Shown here: one piece after another, positions 1 to 22,470 of the stretch
Numbering within the stretch: position 1 is the first letter of the stretch
Layout of the letters: the number at the start of each line of letters is the position of its first letter
The notes under the pieces: model-generated
The model's input: only the letters and a program-made list of their open reading frames with translations
Database searches by the model: none
Told to the model about the DNA's origin: nothing
Translations under genes and position numbers: made by a program
NCBI RefSeq assembly: GCF_026213295.1
Contig: NC_079414.1
Coordinates: forward strand, 17,815,980 to 17,879,979
Direction: 5' to 3'
DNA length: 64,000 bases
From: Gadus chalcogrammus
Lineage: Eukaryota; Chordata; Actinopteri; Gadiformes; Gadidae

Positions 1-1466
1 GATAAGCCCTGCGTAAATCCACTGGCAGCCCCCCCATTGGTTCCGTTGTGGTAATTTGTGCTTCCCTGTTGTCAAAGGCACGCAAGAGAGGAGACGGATC
101 CACAGCTGCTAAGGGGCGGGTCTGTTGTTTCGCCCCCTCCGACTTGTTCTGGTTCATTCAATTGTTCGGTTGAACTGAACCTCCCTCTGCCATCCCAAGG
201 CGTTGATGATGTTTTCGTCCTGAGGAGATGTCTCATTTGGGCCTATAATGGTGGCCATTGGCTTTGTGCCTGAGTCGCAGCAATAGCTCAGATGCCCCCC
301 CCCTCACTAACTTGATATGGAACCTTTAGGAAACGTTTAGAGTGGCTGTGCTCGAATGCAGCATAACTTACAACAATGAGATGGGATTTCCAATAACAAC
401 ATTCCCTTTTGGGTAATAGAGAAATTCAGTTGAATAACTCAAACCATAAAGCCAATCTCAAGTGGCAAGATGCCGTTTTATCTAAATTTTACTCGTGGAG
501 ATGAAATTAACACTAGTTGAGTTGTTTATGAGGATCTAAAGCTGGTAGACATTATGCTAAACCCTTTTTAACAAAGACTGTCGTTCTGAAATTGCTGAAA
601 ACTATCGCCGTCTCAGTTTGAACATGGCAGCTCATAGACGATGATTCGGTTAGGATGCACTGTAGCATATATAGCGCTAACATGTTATTGTATTCTTGTA
701 TATTGAAGGTGAAAGACACAATTGTGTGTCCAGGGATGACTACCATGGTTAATGCACTTTCATTTATTTGCTAGCCGCTCATGGCACGTACTCACGTATA
801 CTTACTGACTCACTTGAAATAATTGATTAGATACATTTAGAATTTATAATGGTACGTATAATTTATAACATTGATGTGATGCTGAACAAGGGGCCATGTA
901 CAAAATACTCCATCAACTTCCAACCTTGAAGTTGATGAAGTAAGAAATTTAGTTCTTACTAAATTAGAAATACATTGTGAGGGTGCGATTACATGTAGAT
1001 AACCCTGCAAATTGACACTGCACAATGCACCTTTTCCACACAATTTAATGCACATGACATTTGGAAGTATTGAGAGCAGAACCCAGGACTGGATTTCCTG
1101 TGTATTCAAGCCAAAACACTCCGAATATGTCACTACACTTTTGACCTAATTTGCATTTATTGTGTGAATGTTTGCCCGGCTTAATTTCATGGTTGCTTTG
1201 CATCGGCCCCCTTTTCTCTTTACAGAAGATCCACATTAGCTAAAGCTTCAAGGCTGTTTTCTGTTCTCTATCTTTCATTTATTCATTACAGGGCCTGCTG
1301 GCTTGTTAGTGATTTAATCTGTGAAAAATTAATCTCTGATGAATGCAATATCAGCTATGCCTTTTAAAGAGATGTTTTTCTTGTCTTTCCGGTCGTCATT
1401 GTGTGTCCAAAAAGGATGTTTCCAATCATCTTTGTCGCGTAAAGACAAACCAACATCTGTGCATTA
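1..1466. other. Unique AT-rich sequence, no gene seen
   Basis: Complex, non-repetitive sequence. Open frames of 60-100 codons occur on both strands, but none shows a recognisable domain or paired splice sites. The last 200 bases drift into CA-rich sequence before the first CA cluster. Confidence 0.6.
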
Positions 1467-1606
1467 ACGCACACAAGCACAAGCACACATACACATACCA
1501 CCACAACAGCCACATACATAATACATAAACACACAAACCACAATACAAACACACATCAAGACACACATACACACAGAAACACACACATAAACAACAACAA
1601 CACACA
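1467..1606. repeat. Degenerate CA-rich microsatellite
   Basis: Short runs of CACA broken by AAG, TACA and CCA triplets over about 140 bases. It looks like an old (CA)n array that has decayed by point mutation, unlike the pure arrays elsewhere in the window. Confidence 0.75.
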
Positions 1607-1855
1607 TGCAGAATGTTGGCCAATCAATTCTATATAGGGGGGGATCAGCCCTTCTTCATTAGTAGCACAAATCACCACCTACAATAAACTGGCGCTCCGC
1701 CTTGACCTGCCCGTCCCCAACAAACCCCCCTCGCTCTGCAGCCAATGCCAGCCCTCCCAGTAGGTTTGGAGAGACCTCTATCGAGCTCTGGTGTCCATAC
1801 GCCCAGCCCTGGCAACAACAGAGACCCTGGCCCCTGGGACGGCCGCTCTAGGAAT

Positions 1856-1882
1856 ATGTGTGTGTGTGTTTTTGTTTGTGTT

Positions 1883-1930
<48 letters not shown>

Positions 1931-1966
1931 TGTCTGTGTGTGTGTGTGTGTGTGCGTGTCTGTGTT

Positions 1967-2002
<36 letters not shown>
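1856..2002. repeat. Interrupted (TG)n microsatellite
   Basis: About 147 bases of TG dinucleotides with several TTTTTG, TCTG and GCG interruptions. All forward frames read as Cys-Val-rich peptides with no coding meaning. Confidence 0.95.
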
Positions 2003-3675
<1,673 letters not shown>

Positions 3676-3829
3676 TAGTGGATACATTTATCCAAAGCAA
3701 CATACAGTGAATATAGATAGCCTTCAGGTCACCAAGAGCAGGTTGGGTTAGGGAATCTTGATAGAGGAGGTCAGGCTGTAGATATTTGGGACTGAACGCA
3801 ATAGCTTTCGGCTGGGACAATCCTGCCAT
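3676..3829 (-). mobile_element. Degraded tRNA-derived SINE, teleost type
   Basis: On the + strand TTTATCCAAAGCAACATACA (3687-3706) resembles the reverse complement of the tail shared by many teleost SINEs (consensus like TTGGATAAA preceded by AAGTCGC). About 100 bases on, GACTGAACGC...CTTTCGGCTGGGA resembles an inverted tRNA-like head with its B box. The order tail then head puts the element on the minus strand. It is heavily diverged and no target-site duplication was found. Confidence 0.6.
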
Positions 3830-3967
3830 AGAAAGGATGAACATAGAGCATGAAGATTCCTGTCCCCCCCACTCCCCAACCCATCAATGTTTCAACCTGG
3901 AACACAGTCATAATTCAGTGCTAACATGTTGTGTTATGCTAGCCCCCGCGGTCAGGTATCCACCTCC

Positions 3968-4090
3968 TGTTCTCTGACCTACCTCTGACCTGTCATCCCG
4001 TTCTCGGTCACGTTCTGTCCTCCCGTGCTCTGACCTACCTCTGACCTATCGTCCCGTTCTCTGTCACGTTCTGTCCTCCCGTTCTGTGAG
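3968..4090. repeat. 56-bp tandem duplication with DR5 motifs
   Basis: A unit starting CTCTGACCTACCT at 3972 recurs at 4028 (period 56) with a few substitutions, followed by a partial third copy. Each full copy contains TGACCT-ACCTC-TGACCT (3975-3991 and 4031-4047), which on the minus strand is AGGTCA, five bases, AGGTCA. That is the consensus arrangement for retinoic acid receptor/RXR sites. The duplication is seen directly; any function is inference. Confidence 0.85.
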
Positions 4091-5087
4091 CTGATTAAAT
4101 AAATCTCAAAGGCCTCGAGGGGATGTTATTTATGACCCAGAACAGCCTTTCTATAATTTCATACACAGATGCCATCAGGGTTAAGGAATAAGACACTAAA
4201 GCCACACAGGTTCGAAGTGACCTTTGATACCATCTGCTGAACAGCTAATCCGGTTTAAGATAAAAAAGGGCTGGCTAAATTTGCTGTGTATCTGAGCCAT
4301 ATCAGAATATATAGGGTTCAGGCTGGCCAAATCATTAAGTCCAAAGAACTAGAAGAGTGGAGAGAGTTAGTCATTTGGAAAGAATACATTCATATTTAAT
4401 AACTGGTTTCTTCTTAGATACTGTCCTTAGATACTATTTTTAACCTTATGCTGGACATATCTTTAATGAAACTACATTCTAGCTGCACTCATCTATATGT
4501 GGATAAAACCCAATAGTTCATAGTCTCTTTGCAAGGACTCTGTACTTCTGAACCTTCATGTTTTTGGCTGTACCAGTGAGTTAACTGTCATGAGTTCAGA
4601 GGATTTGGCACGTAGTAGGTGTGTTTGAGGTGTGAAGCGTGAATTAATAGATTTATATTTGGAGGTTATTACCGTCCACAGTCATGCTGAAATTAAACTA
4701 CTTACACATGGGTGGCAGATAATCCATGTTTACACATTTTTTGGGAAAAGTTGTCTTTGGTAAAAAAAAACTTTAATCCGCCTAGACAAGTCCTTAAAAT
4801 GCTAATCTCCAAATTTGTGGGTGTGTTTTTGCATCTTATGTATTTTTGTGTATGCCTCTGCGTCTTGATGTGGTGTGTGTTTGCAGCGCATGTGCGCCTC
4901 TGCGCCCATACGCGTTCATGTGTGTGCGTCTGTTTGTGCGTCCGGGTGTGACAGCGTGTTAAATCGATGTTCTCTGTGCCAATACCACATTTCCAATTCA
5001 TGTGTTGCCGCGCTCTCGGCATCACCTGTCACCTGTCTGTCTCACGGGCGATTAACGGCAGCTGGCTCCCCTGGTAACGAGGCCGCA
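4091..5087. other. Unique sequence, no gene seen
   Basis: AT-rich, with a short TG-rich stretch near 4820-4950. No mobile element or exon recognised. Confidence 0.6.
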
Positions 5088-5110
5088 CCCCCCCCCCCCC
5101 CCCCCCCCCC
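5088..5110. repeat. C23 homopolymer
   Basis: An uninterrupted run of 23 C followed by G and five more C. One of several long C/G runs in the window. Confidence 0.95.
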
Positions 5111-6780
5111 GCCCCCATATCTACAGTGCGGCAGAACTCCCAAGTGGTCCCTGATGGAGTGACGGCTACAGTTTGACCCCGGGGTCAATCACTCCCAGAG
5201 ATTAGAGTCGTGATCAGAAGCTGTCTGCCGCCATTACGGGGCCCAGCGGCCGCGGCCTCTCCTGTTTCAGAAAGAGGGCACGGTCCTCGCGCCACGCTCC
5301 GAAGTAATTTCTGCAGGTTCAATCTCTCACTGATTGTTGTTGCTGGTGCTTGTTTACTCGTGGCCTCCGCAGACTCCCATGTCTCTCCCATGTCTTTCTC
5401 GCTCTCTCTCGCTCTCTCCATCTTTCCTATGTGGCTCACGTCCTTCCTAACCAATTTTTCTTGCTGCAAAACACCAATTAGCATAGCATCAAACTAGGGC
5501 CTGAACACAGTTACCACAATGTGGAATTGGGGGCAGCTGCTGATTCAAAAGCAAGCATATGGTGGAGCACTTTGTTGTGTGACTCAGACTTTGCTCTTTC
5601 CCTTGTTTACTTTCTCCCCTTTTCTCCTTTTAATCATCTCAACATCAGTTCATGCTGTGCTTGTTCGTCATCAAATTGGACTGAATTTATGGACAAAGGA
5701 TACAAATGTGTGTGCGTGCGGGCGTGCGTGTGTGCTGTAAACAACAGATAATACTAATAATAGAATATAATAAAAAACGAAAAATACTCACACACTCACA
5801 CCCAGGGGCACAAGCAGGGACTCACCAGACATGTCTTTCTGATAGAAATGTTGTTTCTAACAGCTAAGATCACAAGGTTCACCGTAGCAGCAGCTTACTT
5901 TGTGTCATGTGTGCCTCAAACCAAACGGTTAACGATTCCACCTTGACCTGAATTTATTGACGGCTAATATTATGCAGCAAACCTCTGGTAAAACCAAAAG
6001 TTTGCTCAAAGTTTATCATCGAGCTGACTTGCATAAATCTGCCTATAAATTGTTGTGAAGCCACAGACTGGAGGCAGCTTTGAAAAAAAAGGAATCATAA
6101 ATAAATAAAAAACGTCAGGCAGCGTTTGATAGAAACCTATTTTTTAGTAAGCCCCATCACACGTGCAGCCACACAGGGAGCTGCAGACGAGGCAGGAGAG
6201 GACACCACCTCCAGCGGGACAGGCACATGCTCAGTGGTACACAGCATGCACCTCAGCACCATCTCTTCCAGGAATAACACATCCGTTAAAACTAAAGCAC
6301 CACCATATTGCTGGAATGCAGACATCAACTGAATGATCAATTTTAAAATCCCTGCCGCACTTGCGCTCGGATTTGAATCATATTAGCATATTCTATTTTT
6401 CTGTTTCACTTGTTAGTCTTTGCTAAGAAGATGGAGGTGGTCTGAAAAGCAAGAATAGCTGAGAAATTGAGTAGGATGGTAGGGGTACGTTCCCATTTAC
6501 TAAATCCCATCTGTATTGTCCTCCAGATGCTGCCCTGAACGTAGGATGAAACAAACCCCATTTTGACCTTTTGAGATTTAGATTTCTATTATCATATTTT
6601 ATTGTTCGTTCCACCATGTAGTCTTTGTGAGCCGGAGTTTCTGTCTGAAGTGATGCTTCATAATGTATTGAGAACGATCAATGACGTTCGATACACATCA
6701 TCAATGATGAGCAAGTATTGGTTTACATTCCTACCCCAGGATGCCTATAGGCAGACGACCGACATTGTCGGTCAGTACAA
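5111..6780. other. Unique sequence, no gene seen
   Basis: Includes a more GC-rich block (5120-5330). At 6137-6340 both strands are open for about 67 codons, but no family is recognised and no flanking splice sites stand out. Confidence 0.55.
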
Positions 6781-6840
6781 ACTCTGAATCCTTACCCTCG
6801 TGGCTGGGAGACCAACACCCTAACCAGTAGACCCTAGACC
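6781..6840 (-). mobile_element. SINE tRNA-like head remnant
   Basis: Read on the minus strand, CTGGTTAGGGTGTTGG followed by CTCCCAGCC and GGATTCAGAG matches the layout of a tRNA-derived SINE head: an A box near 6815-6830, then a degraded B box near 6784-6795. The 3' part is not recognisable. Confidence 0.5.
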
Positions 6841-11458
<4,618 letters not shown>

Positions 11459-11500
11459 AATTTTCCCATCTGGGATCAATATAGTAGTATCTTATCTAAC
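11459..11500 (-). mobile_element. Retroelement 3' tail fragment
   Basis: The reverse complement reads AGATAAGATAC...TATTGATCCCAGATGGGAAAA. It matches the AGATAAGATA plus TTTATTGATCCC-GGGAAATT signature found in many dispersed fish repeats. The body of the element is missing and the family cannot be assigned. Confidence 0.45.
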
Positions 11501-15927
<4,427 letters not shown>

Positions 15928-15954
15928 TGATGGATTGAATGATTATTTTCCTTG

Positions 15955-16295
15955 ATACAGTTCACGTCGGTCGGTTCGCCAACAAGAATCGTTCAGAATC
16001 GTTAGTTAGTTTGTTCGTTCAGTCGAGTTTCCGGTAGCGGTGAATCGAATCATGGAATGCACGGTTCTCAGCTGAGTCAGTCAGACTCAGCTCCTCCCTC
16101 GTTCTCATTCTCAAACGATCGTGGAAGTCAGTCATCAATCAACACAACATTAGCCTACAACTTTAACCAAACGCAACGCCATGGGGGGGTGTATATGATT
16201 ATTGGAAGATTAACATATCAGCAAGTTAATAGACTTGGTTTTTACAATGATGGTGGGGGTCCCGGGTGGAGAACGAACCATGAAAGAACGAGGCA
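15955..16295. repeat. TTCGTTCAGTC-type dispersed repeat, tentative
   Basis: Contains recurring short words such as GAATCGTT, GTTCGTTCAGTC, GACTCAGCT and AACGAACCATGAAAGAACGA, partly in inverted arrangement. Fish genomes carry transposon-derived repeats built from such GAATCGTTCA words. No terminal inverted repeats or target-site duplication were found, so the element class is unknown. Confidence 0.3.
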
Positions 16296-18351
16296 GATTT
16301 ATGTGTGAAATTATCCATTTTAGCATGCATTTATGAAGTTACGTTTGTGTGTCTATTTGTGAATGCTTGTGTTTATGAATGTGTGTGTGTGTGTGTGTTT
16401 CGGTTTTGAAATCAACCCCAAATGCATATGTATGTTTGTGTGTGTGTTTGCTAAAGTGAACGTGCACGAATGAGTGTCGTTCTTAGCAAGTGCCAGCCTG
16501 GCGTAGATGACTCCTCTCTGCCGTGGCCCACTGCCACCGCCGAAACATTCACAGCCATGCCCACACGACACGCAGCCCGCATGTGTATCCTCAGTCCGCC
16601 CATTGAGAGGCCCAGCAAATGCCAAACTGGGGATGACTGCTTCAGTCTGAGAAGGCCATTCTGCTCCGACGCTTGGCCCTCCAGCCTGAGACCAAGTGTG
16701 CTCTCGTGAGCTGGTGAGTTGTAGGCATTCGAAGAAGGGCCATCAGGATAAGAAGCCATCTGGCAAGGTAGGGACATTCGCTAATAGACTGAGCTTTCAT
16801 GTTTCCAGTGCCTTCCCAATTGCCGAATCCGAGATATTTTGATGTTGAATGTTTTTTGAGAAAGTTAAGTCATTTGAAAGGAACCTCGACTCTGTGCCCA
16901 CTGGTGGCCCCAATCCTTCATCTTTCTGTTGACATCAGATTGGTTCGTTGCCTCTAGTGCCTCTGGTTTAGGGATAACCTTGGCGTTGTCTCAATCGAGT
17001 GTGGAGCCACGTCCTCTTGCTGTCCCAGCTCCCCCGGTACGTTGCATCGCTGTCTATACTGATAACACATGACCCATCACCAAAGCAGGGGTCCACATGC
17101 TCAACACACATTAACTTACTATCTCATTGAATTGAATCCATCTGTGTTTTATTCATTCTGGTTGGAGTTTGGGACAATCCATCTTCCGCTCAAGTAAACA
17201 TATTTAGGACGTAAGCACGTAATGGTGTTGCCTCCGAAAGAATTTACACTCAACCCGTGGTATTTTTTCACTTGCATCTTGAAGATACCACAGCAAGGGA
17301 ACATATTGATTGTTGAAAGAATGCACACATATACAGCGGTCCTGATGCATCGAAAGCAGTAAATCGTATGTGCTTAATGCCTTGTATATCTACATGTTGT
17401 GATTAACACCGTGTCTGTAACATAAACCAAGATGTAGTGTTGAATATTCCCCCTTTTAACCCACCGGGGTAAACCTATCATGGAGGGGGGCTGTCTGCCT
17501 GCTATGCGTCAATTAAACAAGAAAAAATTGTTACGGCAAAAACACCAGCCATGAATATGCAGAGTGTAAGTTTCCTTATAATTCATTGTTATCATAATAA
17601 TACCAGTGTATGTGTTTTTTTTACCCAGTGGGGTGCTTGTAAATAGAGCCACGACCAGGGCAGACCTGTCACATCGGTGTCGGCTATGGAGATGAATGTA
17701 GGTTGGTTGGAGGCTGTGATTGAAAGTGGCTCCCCAACACAGACGGGAGTGGAAATTACACTGCTTGCGTCTGCTACCTACACATTTATATCAATCAAAA
17801 GCCCCAGCTGCGCAAAAAATTGAGATTTTCCCATTTGTTGCAATATCACCACCCGGTTATTAGGTGAAAACCTACAATAATCAAGGACAAGCCAGCGGAG
17901 ATTGCAGGTTTGTATGGAGAAATACATTGCGTCAGGGGCGACAGAGATTGTCTTATTTTTATTTTGTGTGAGCTGAACTATAATTTGATAACATCAATTT
18001 ATCCATCAGGTTGAAAGGAAAATCGAAAGAGATATTTTTGGTCATTTGTGGAGGTCGTTCCAACAACGGAGATAATTATCAAAGGCATTAATTTTGTGAT
18101 TCAGAGCAAATTGCAGAATCAGAACAAACTGAATTAACAGTTTCTGGTGTAACTATGTTCATATATGAGTGACCTTTAACCATGTTGTTTAAAGGTGGGA
18201 TGTCCTAAAAGGCTCAATGTGAAACCTTTTAATGAGGCAATTTTTATGTTGCATCTCGAGCAAGCTACTTCATATATTTTGCATAAAAACAATATTTTAA
18301 ATGGATTAAAGGAACGGATTACTAATATGGATGACAGTAGATGACCTACGA
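16296..18351. other. Unique sequence, candidate regulatory island
   Basis: Short TG runs at 16379-16399 and 16436-16448; a GC-rich block at 16480-16720 open on both strands without a recognised protein; and complex sequence at 17630-17910 that looks like conserved non-coding DNA. Confidence 0.5.
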
Positions 18352-18412
18352 GACATTGGAAATAAAACTCAGCACCTTTACACTGGCAGTCGAACACACT
18401 AGCCACTACACT
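18352..18412 (-). mobile_element. SINE tRNA-like head remnant
   Basis: The minus strand reads TAGTGTAGTGGCTAGTGTG (A box region) and 30-odd bases later GGTGCTGAGTTTTA (decayed B box). This is the head layout of a tRNA-derived SINE. Sequence beyond it, towards 18180, is AT-rich and may include the rest of the element. Confidence 0.5.
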
Positions 18413-19336
18413 ATAAACATGAGACTCTTCCCTTGCAACTGATAAATAGATATTTTTTACTTCTGTACATTCTTTTGTAGCCAGTTATACTTCAAATTCG
18501 GACCACTGTGAGCCTTGAACTCGTATTGAACCATATGCCTATGAGGCATGACAGCTTGGTAATGAGCCATCTGAGGTTCTCTCATCTATAAAGATGACCT
18601 TATTCTCCTCTTCAGTGGTCAACACGTGTGCATTCGAGGGGATTGTGTCTTTAATAAAAAAATGATTTGACACCTTTTGATTTACAAAAGAGACATATTT
18701 CATTCCATTCATAAATATGTACGATCAGTGTGTTTGAATCTACGGGAATCTACGAACGAGTTCAATTTGTATGCAATACAAACATATCGATCATCATCAT
18801 CATCATGGAAACCGTTTAGAACAGAGGAGGCCTGGTGCTTTGTCTCCACCCTGGAGCTCCTAGCCAGGGGTGATGAAGCCATCCATCAGCCCAGGGACAG
18901 CATCATCTGCAGGGGGATGAACGGGAACCAGAGGCGCAGCCGGCAGATCTGACGCCTCCCGCTGCAACATGTATGGACCGCAGCGAGGAGAGGCATCACC
19001 TTCTACTGGAGCCGAGATGAGACACCGAAGACCCCCAACGTGAAGGAATCCACCCAGCCTCTTTGGGGATTTGACTACTTCGTAGTTGTCGTTTTCCATT
19101 TGTCTTGTGGTGGGTTATATTTAGCTTAGCTTTGGCCCCCGGTCGGCAAGGAGATCCTGGAGTTACGGAGGAGTTTAGTGAAGGTCAAATGCACATGTGA
19201 ATGAATGCTTGTGTACGCATAGTTTTATTTAGCCTGGGTATCGCATTTTCTTTAATGAATCTGAACATGCATTACTTTAGTAGGATGAACCCATTTAAAC
19301 ATGTGAAGAACATGCTTACTCCCCCCACAAACACTA
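18413..19336. other. Unique sequence with a coding-like GC block
   Basis: A short (ATC)n lies at 18789-18806. The block 18820-19099 is GC-rich and open on both strands: 79 codons on the minus strand from an ATG, and a run on the plus strand ending at about 18952. No domain is recognised. It could be a short exon, a gene fragment or chance. Confidence 0.35.
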
Positions 19337-19362
19337 ACACACACACGCACACACACAGACAC

Positions 19363-19404
<42 letters not shown>

Positions 19405-19408
19405 ACAA
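19337..19408. repeat. Interrupted (CA)n microsatellite
   Basis: About 72 bases of CA with GCA, GACA and AAAC interruptions. Confidence 0.95.
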
Positions 19409-21237
19409 CGATGACGATGACTACCCTCATTTTAGGAGTATTTGCAAGGTCACTGGTTACGTCATCTTGTGAGTGGATGAACGTGCCCCGATCAAGGCTG
19501 TCTCGGTAGGAACTCAGGAGCAGCACTGACTCCTAATGAACTCAGAGTTCGGTGCGCTACTTTTATACCAGAAAACACAGAGCACCTCCGGGACGGCCGT
19601 GAACGCCCTCCTAAAGACGGGATGAGACGACAAAACAAAATGCCCTCCCCTGGGACTCCACTTTAAGAAGATATTCAGGTCTACTCTCTATTTGCTTTAA
19701 TAATGTATAACCAGTATTCATACTGGTAATACCGGTATGAATACCGGTATTACATATTCACATTGATATACTTTTGTTATTAACGTTTCATACATAATAT
19801 CTTCATTGCTTCATTTGTATAATTGCGTTATACTATGGTAGTCAACGAGGAGGAAAAAGGAAAGATTCGGTTTTATGTGGAGATTCTTTATTGTGAATTA
19901 CACATATGTAATTGAATGTTTTTTTTGTTAAATTGTTTTGTACACTTCCGTGGTTATCATGGCCCTATTGTTTGGCCTAAATCTTTTCATGAATAGATAT
20001 AATATAATACTTCTAATTTAGATCTTTAATTTAGATGAGAAAGATGGGCTAATTAATGTCAAGTGCCCCCTAGCCTATTGCCTGTCCCATGGTATGACTA
20101 AAAACCTTTCATTTCCATGCATGTCTTTCAGGCTATTGTAGTGGCTAACACTTTTAAAGGCTAACACCATAATAATGACTTTATTAATTTCGGAGGGTTG
20201 CGCTAAGCCGATAAGATGTCCTCTTTCATGGGATTCCCAAGCTGCCATCAATAATTCAGCTATTCTGTCGGGATAACGGATTCAAAGCCCATTTCACACT
20301 TTGCATCCAATAGGCAGTGATGACCGGGAGTCCCCAAAGCCAGGCGCCATATCTTGCTCAAAGACATCAGGCGCATTCACAAACAACCTTAAAACTCCTG
20401 TCGGCCCGATTGTGAGAGTTTGACAAAGAGCGGCTGTCCTTTACTTGCTCTCCCTCTCTCTCTCCCCGGTAAACCGAAAGGTAAAAGGAAAGACAGAGCC
20501 AGCCCTCCCCTCACCGGCTCATAAGTGACATTTCGACAAGACATTAAGTGATGCAGTGACATGTCACCTTGGATGAAACATTTTTTACCAAATGACTAAA
20601 TGGGAAACAGATGGATTGGCTATAGTCAACATTTTGTACTACAAAAGTCTGAAATAACAATTGGCAGTTCAAACACAAGGAAAAGGGAATACAAACTGCC
20701 AAATTGAAATCCCCCTTGTTGTTTTAAACCAGCAAGCCTATCGGTCAGGGACATCATTAGAAACCCCATTTTCTCTCCATGCCGCACTGGGCATTGACGA
20801 TCGACTCAAAAGTCAGCTTATTAAATTCCCATCTCCTTTGTCCAACCATTAATTATCCAGGCTAACATGCCACTGAGCCGCTACCATCTCCCCGAGCCAG
20901 GCAGTCGGAGCCTCTCTACCTCCCTGTAGGAAGCATCCAGCATCATGTTCCCAACACAGCCAAGCATGAAGCCAAATTAAACAGTTTTCTGATTTTAGCC
21001 AAGTACAAACCGTAAAAACAGGATATAAACATAACGGGTATCGAGTTCATGAGATAGCTCTACCGAGCGATGTGTGATCTTCTTCTGCACTGATTAGGTC
21101 TGTGAAAGTCAGGATTGGAGGGGGGTGGATAATAACGGTGAAGGATGGGCCGTAAGGTATAGGGCTAGATCCCCAACGCATTGGATAAAAAAGACTAGTG
21201 GTTGTACTGTTTGTTGTAAATTTGTTAAGAGTGGATT
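19409..21237. other. Unique sequence with tandem palindromes
   Basis: Two adjacent perfect palindromes lie at 19710-19748. 20140-20330 contains AATAATGACTTTATTAATT and AATAATTCAGC in complex sequence. No gene recognised. Confidence 0.5.
19710..19748. repeat. Two adjacent 18-bp palindromes
   Basis: ACCAGTAT-TC-ATACTGGT (19710-19727), then AAT, then ACCGGTAT-GA-ATACCGGT (19731-19748). The units differ by few bases, so this may be a duplicated palindrome or a fragment of a DNA transposon end. Confidence 0.8.
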
Positions 21238-21375
21238 ATATCTCCACTCTGGCCGGGGAACGCCTCGGGATCCCCCCGTCAAAACCGGTCAATGTGTCAA
21301 TGCTGGAGATGCTGTCCCCGCGACCCATCCCCGGATAAGCGGTTTGAAGATGAGGATGAGGAGGGAGTTTAAAAT
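21238..21375 (+). mobile_element. LINE 3' end, Rex/RTE-like, degraded
   Basis: The + strand reads T-L-A-G-E-R-L-G-I-P-P, then about 12 residues later L-E-M-L-S-P-R-P-I-P-G and a TAA stop inside GGATAAGCGG, followed by GAAGATGAGGATGAGG. This is the C-terminal end and GATG-rich tail pattern of an abundant teleost non-LTR retrotransposon (ERLGIPP...LLRLLPPRPDPG stop). The segment between the two conserved parts is shorter than usual, an internal deletion. The rest of the element is absent. Confidence 0.65.
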
Positions 21376-21559
21376 ACAATTTGTTAACCGATCATACTCC
21401 ATCCCTCCCACTTCAACCCCTCTAAACTTGCTTTTCGTCTGCCCCTAAACGGATGTCCTTCCTTGTAGAACTCTACTCTGGCCTTCTTGTTCTGCCACTC
21501 CTGTCATTTTGCATAGGAGACCGTTGACTACCAACTCCTTTGCCTTTTCTCCTCAATCC

Positions 21560-21730
21560 CTCTCTCTGAATAAATCATTTCAGCATCTCTCTGTGTTTTG
21601 TAATCTGGTCACAGGTCTCTCCGCTCACTGCTATGTGGATGATACACACACACTCACACACACACACGCACAGCAGACACACACACACAGACACACCCAC
21701 CCCCACACACACACACACACACTTACACAC

Positions 21731-21816
<86 letters not shown>

Positions 21817-22470
21817 ACACACACACACACACGTAACAAGGGCTGCAGTTCAATCTTGGTAAAATTTAGCTATTCCTTCCTGAAAGAATCCACCCCACAC
21901 CTTTCCATTACCATCACAAATCTACCACATCGCTCTGATTGCCAAGAACATTCAGCTAAACCTTGAAAATCAGTAATCCTTTCCTGCCAACATGGCAGGC
22001 TAGCTCATATCCATATCCAGGAACTATTTCCCCCCAAAGTAGTCCCCCATTTTATTTTTCCCAGGGCGTCACTACTTTTACATTCCTTGCTCATGTCAAC
22101 TTCGCAGAAAAGGCTGGCTGCTTGGCTTTGGGGTACAAAGTACATTAAAGAAATAGGCTAGTCCATCAGGTTTCATTTTTTGCCAAGATAACTTGGGGGG
22201 GAACCTTGAGATTCAGCTGTCCCTCTATGCAAAAATTCAGAGCCCCGTCTGTAGCTTGACGACGTTTAGACTGCGATGCTCCTTTGGCAGAGTTACCACC
22301 CTCTGCAATCAGGCCACGGCATCCAGAATCCTGCTACAAGAGTAATATCCCATCCATCAAAAGGTCCCTGTCCCCCCACTCGCTTCCAAGTTCTCGGCTG
22401 GTTTTGCATCCCCTACCATTTCAAATCGTACATGGCCTTTGCTTCTAGGCTAAAAGCCGGATCATTGAAC
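21560..22470 (+). mobile_element. Decayed L2/Rex-like LINE reverse transcriptase
   Basis: Pieces of one reverse transcriptase lie in order but in different frames. HCYVDDT at 21626-21646 is the catalytic [FY]xDD box, usually HCYADDTQLY. After an AC microsatellite come L-Q-F-N-L-G-K-I at 21843, with a stop where T normally follows (usual LQLNLSKTELL), then D-C-D-A-P-L-A-E-L-P-P-S-A-I-R-P from 22269 (usual DYCNALLAELPPSAIRP). A frameshift leads to I-Q-N-P-A-T-R-V-I and then G-W-F-C-I-P-Y-H-F-K near 22400 (usual HWLPVxFRIxFK). Stops and shifts make it non-functional. Family placement is by motif memory; L2 or Rex-Babar are the main options. Confidence 0.75.
21644..21832. repeat. (AC)n microsatellite inside the LINE
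   Basis: About 189 bases of AC with CTC, GCAG, CCC and TTAC interruptions in the first half and a purer second half. It begins within the codons after the YVDD box (GATGATACACA), so the array probably grew from the CA-containing LINE codons. Confidence 0.95.
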
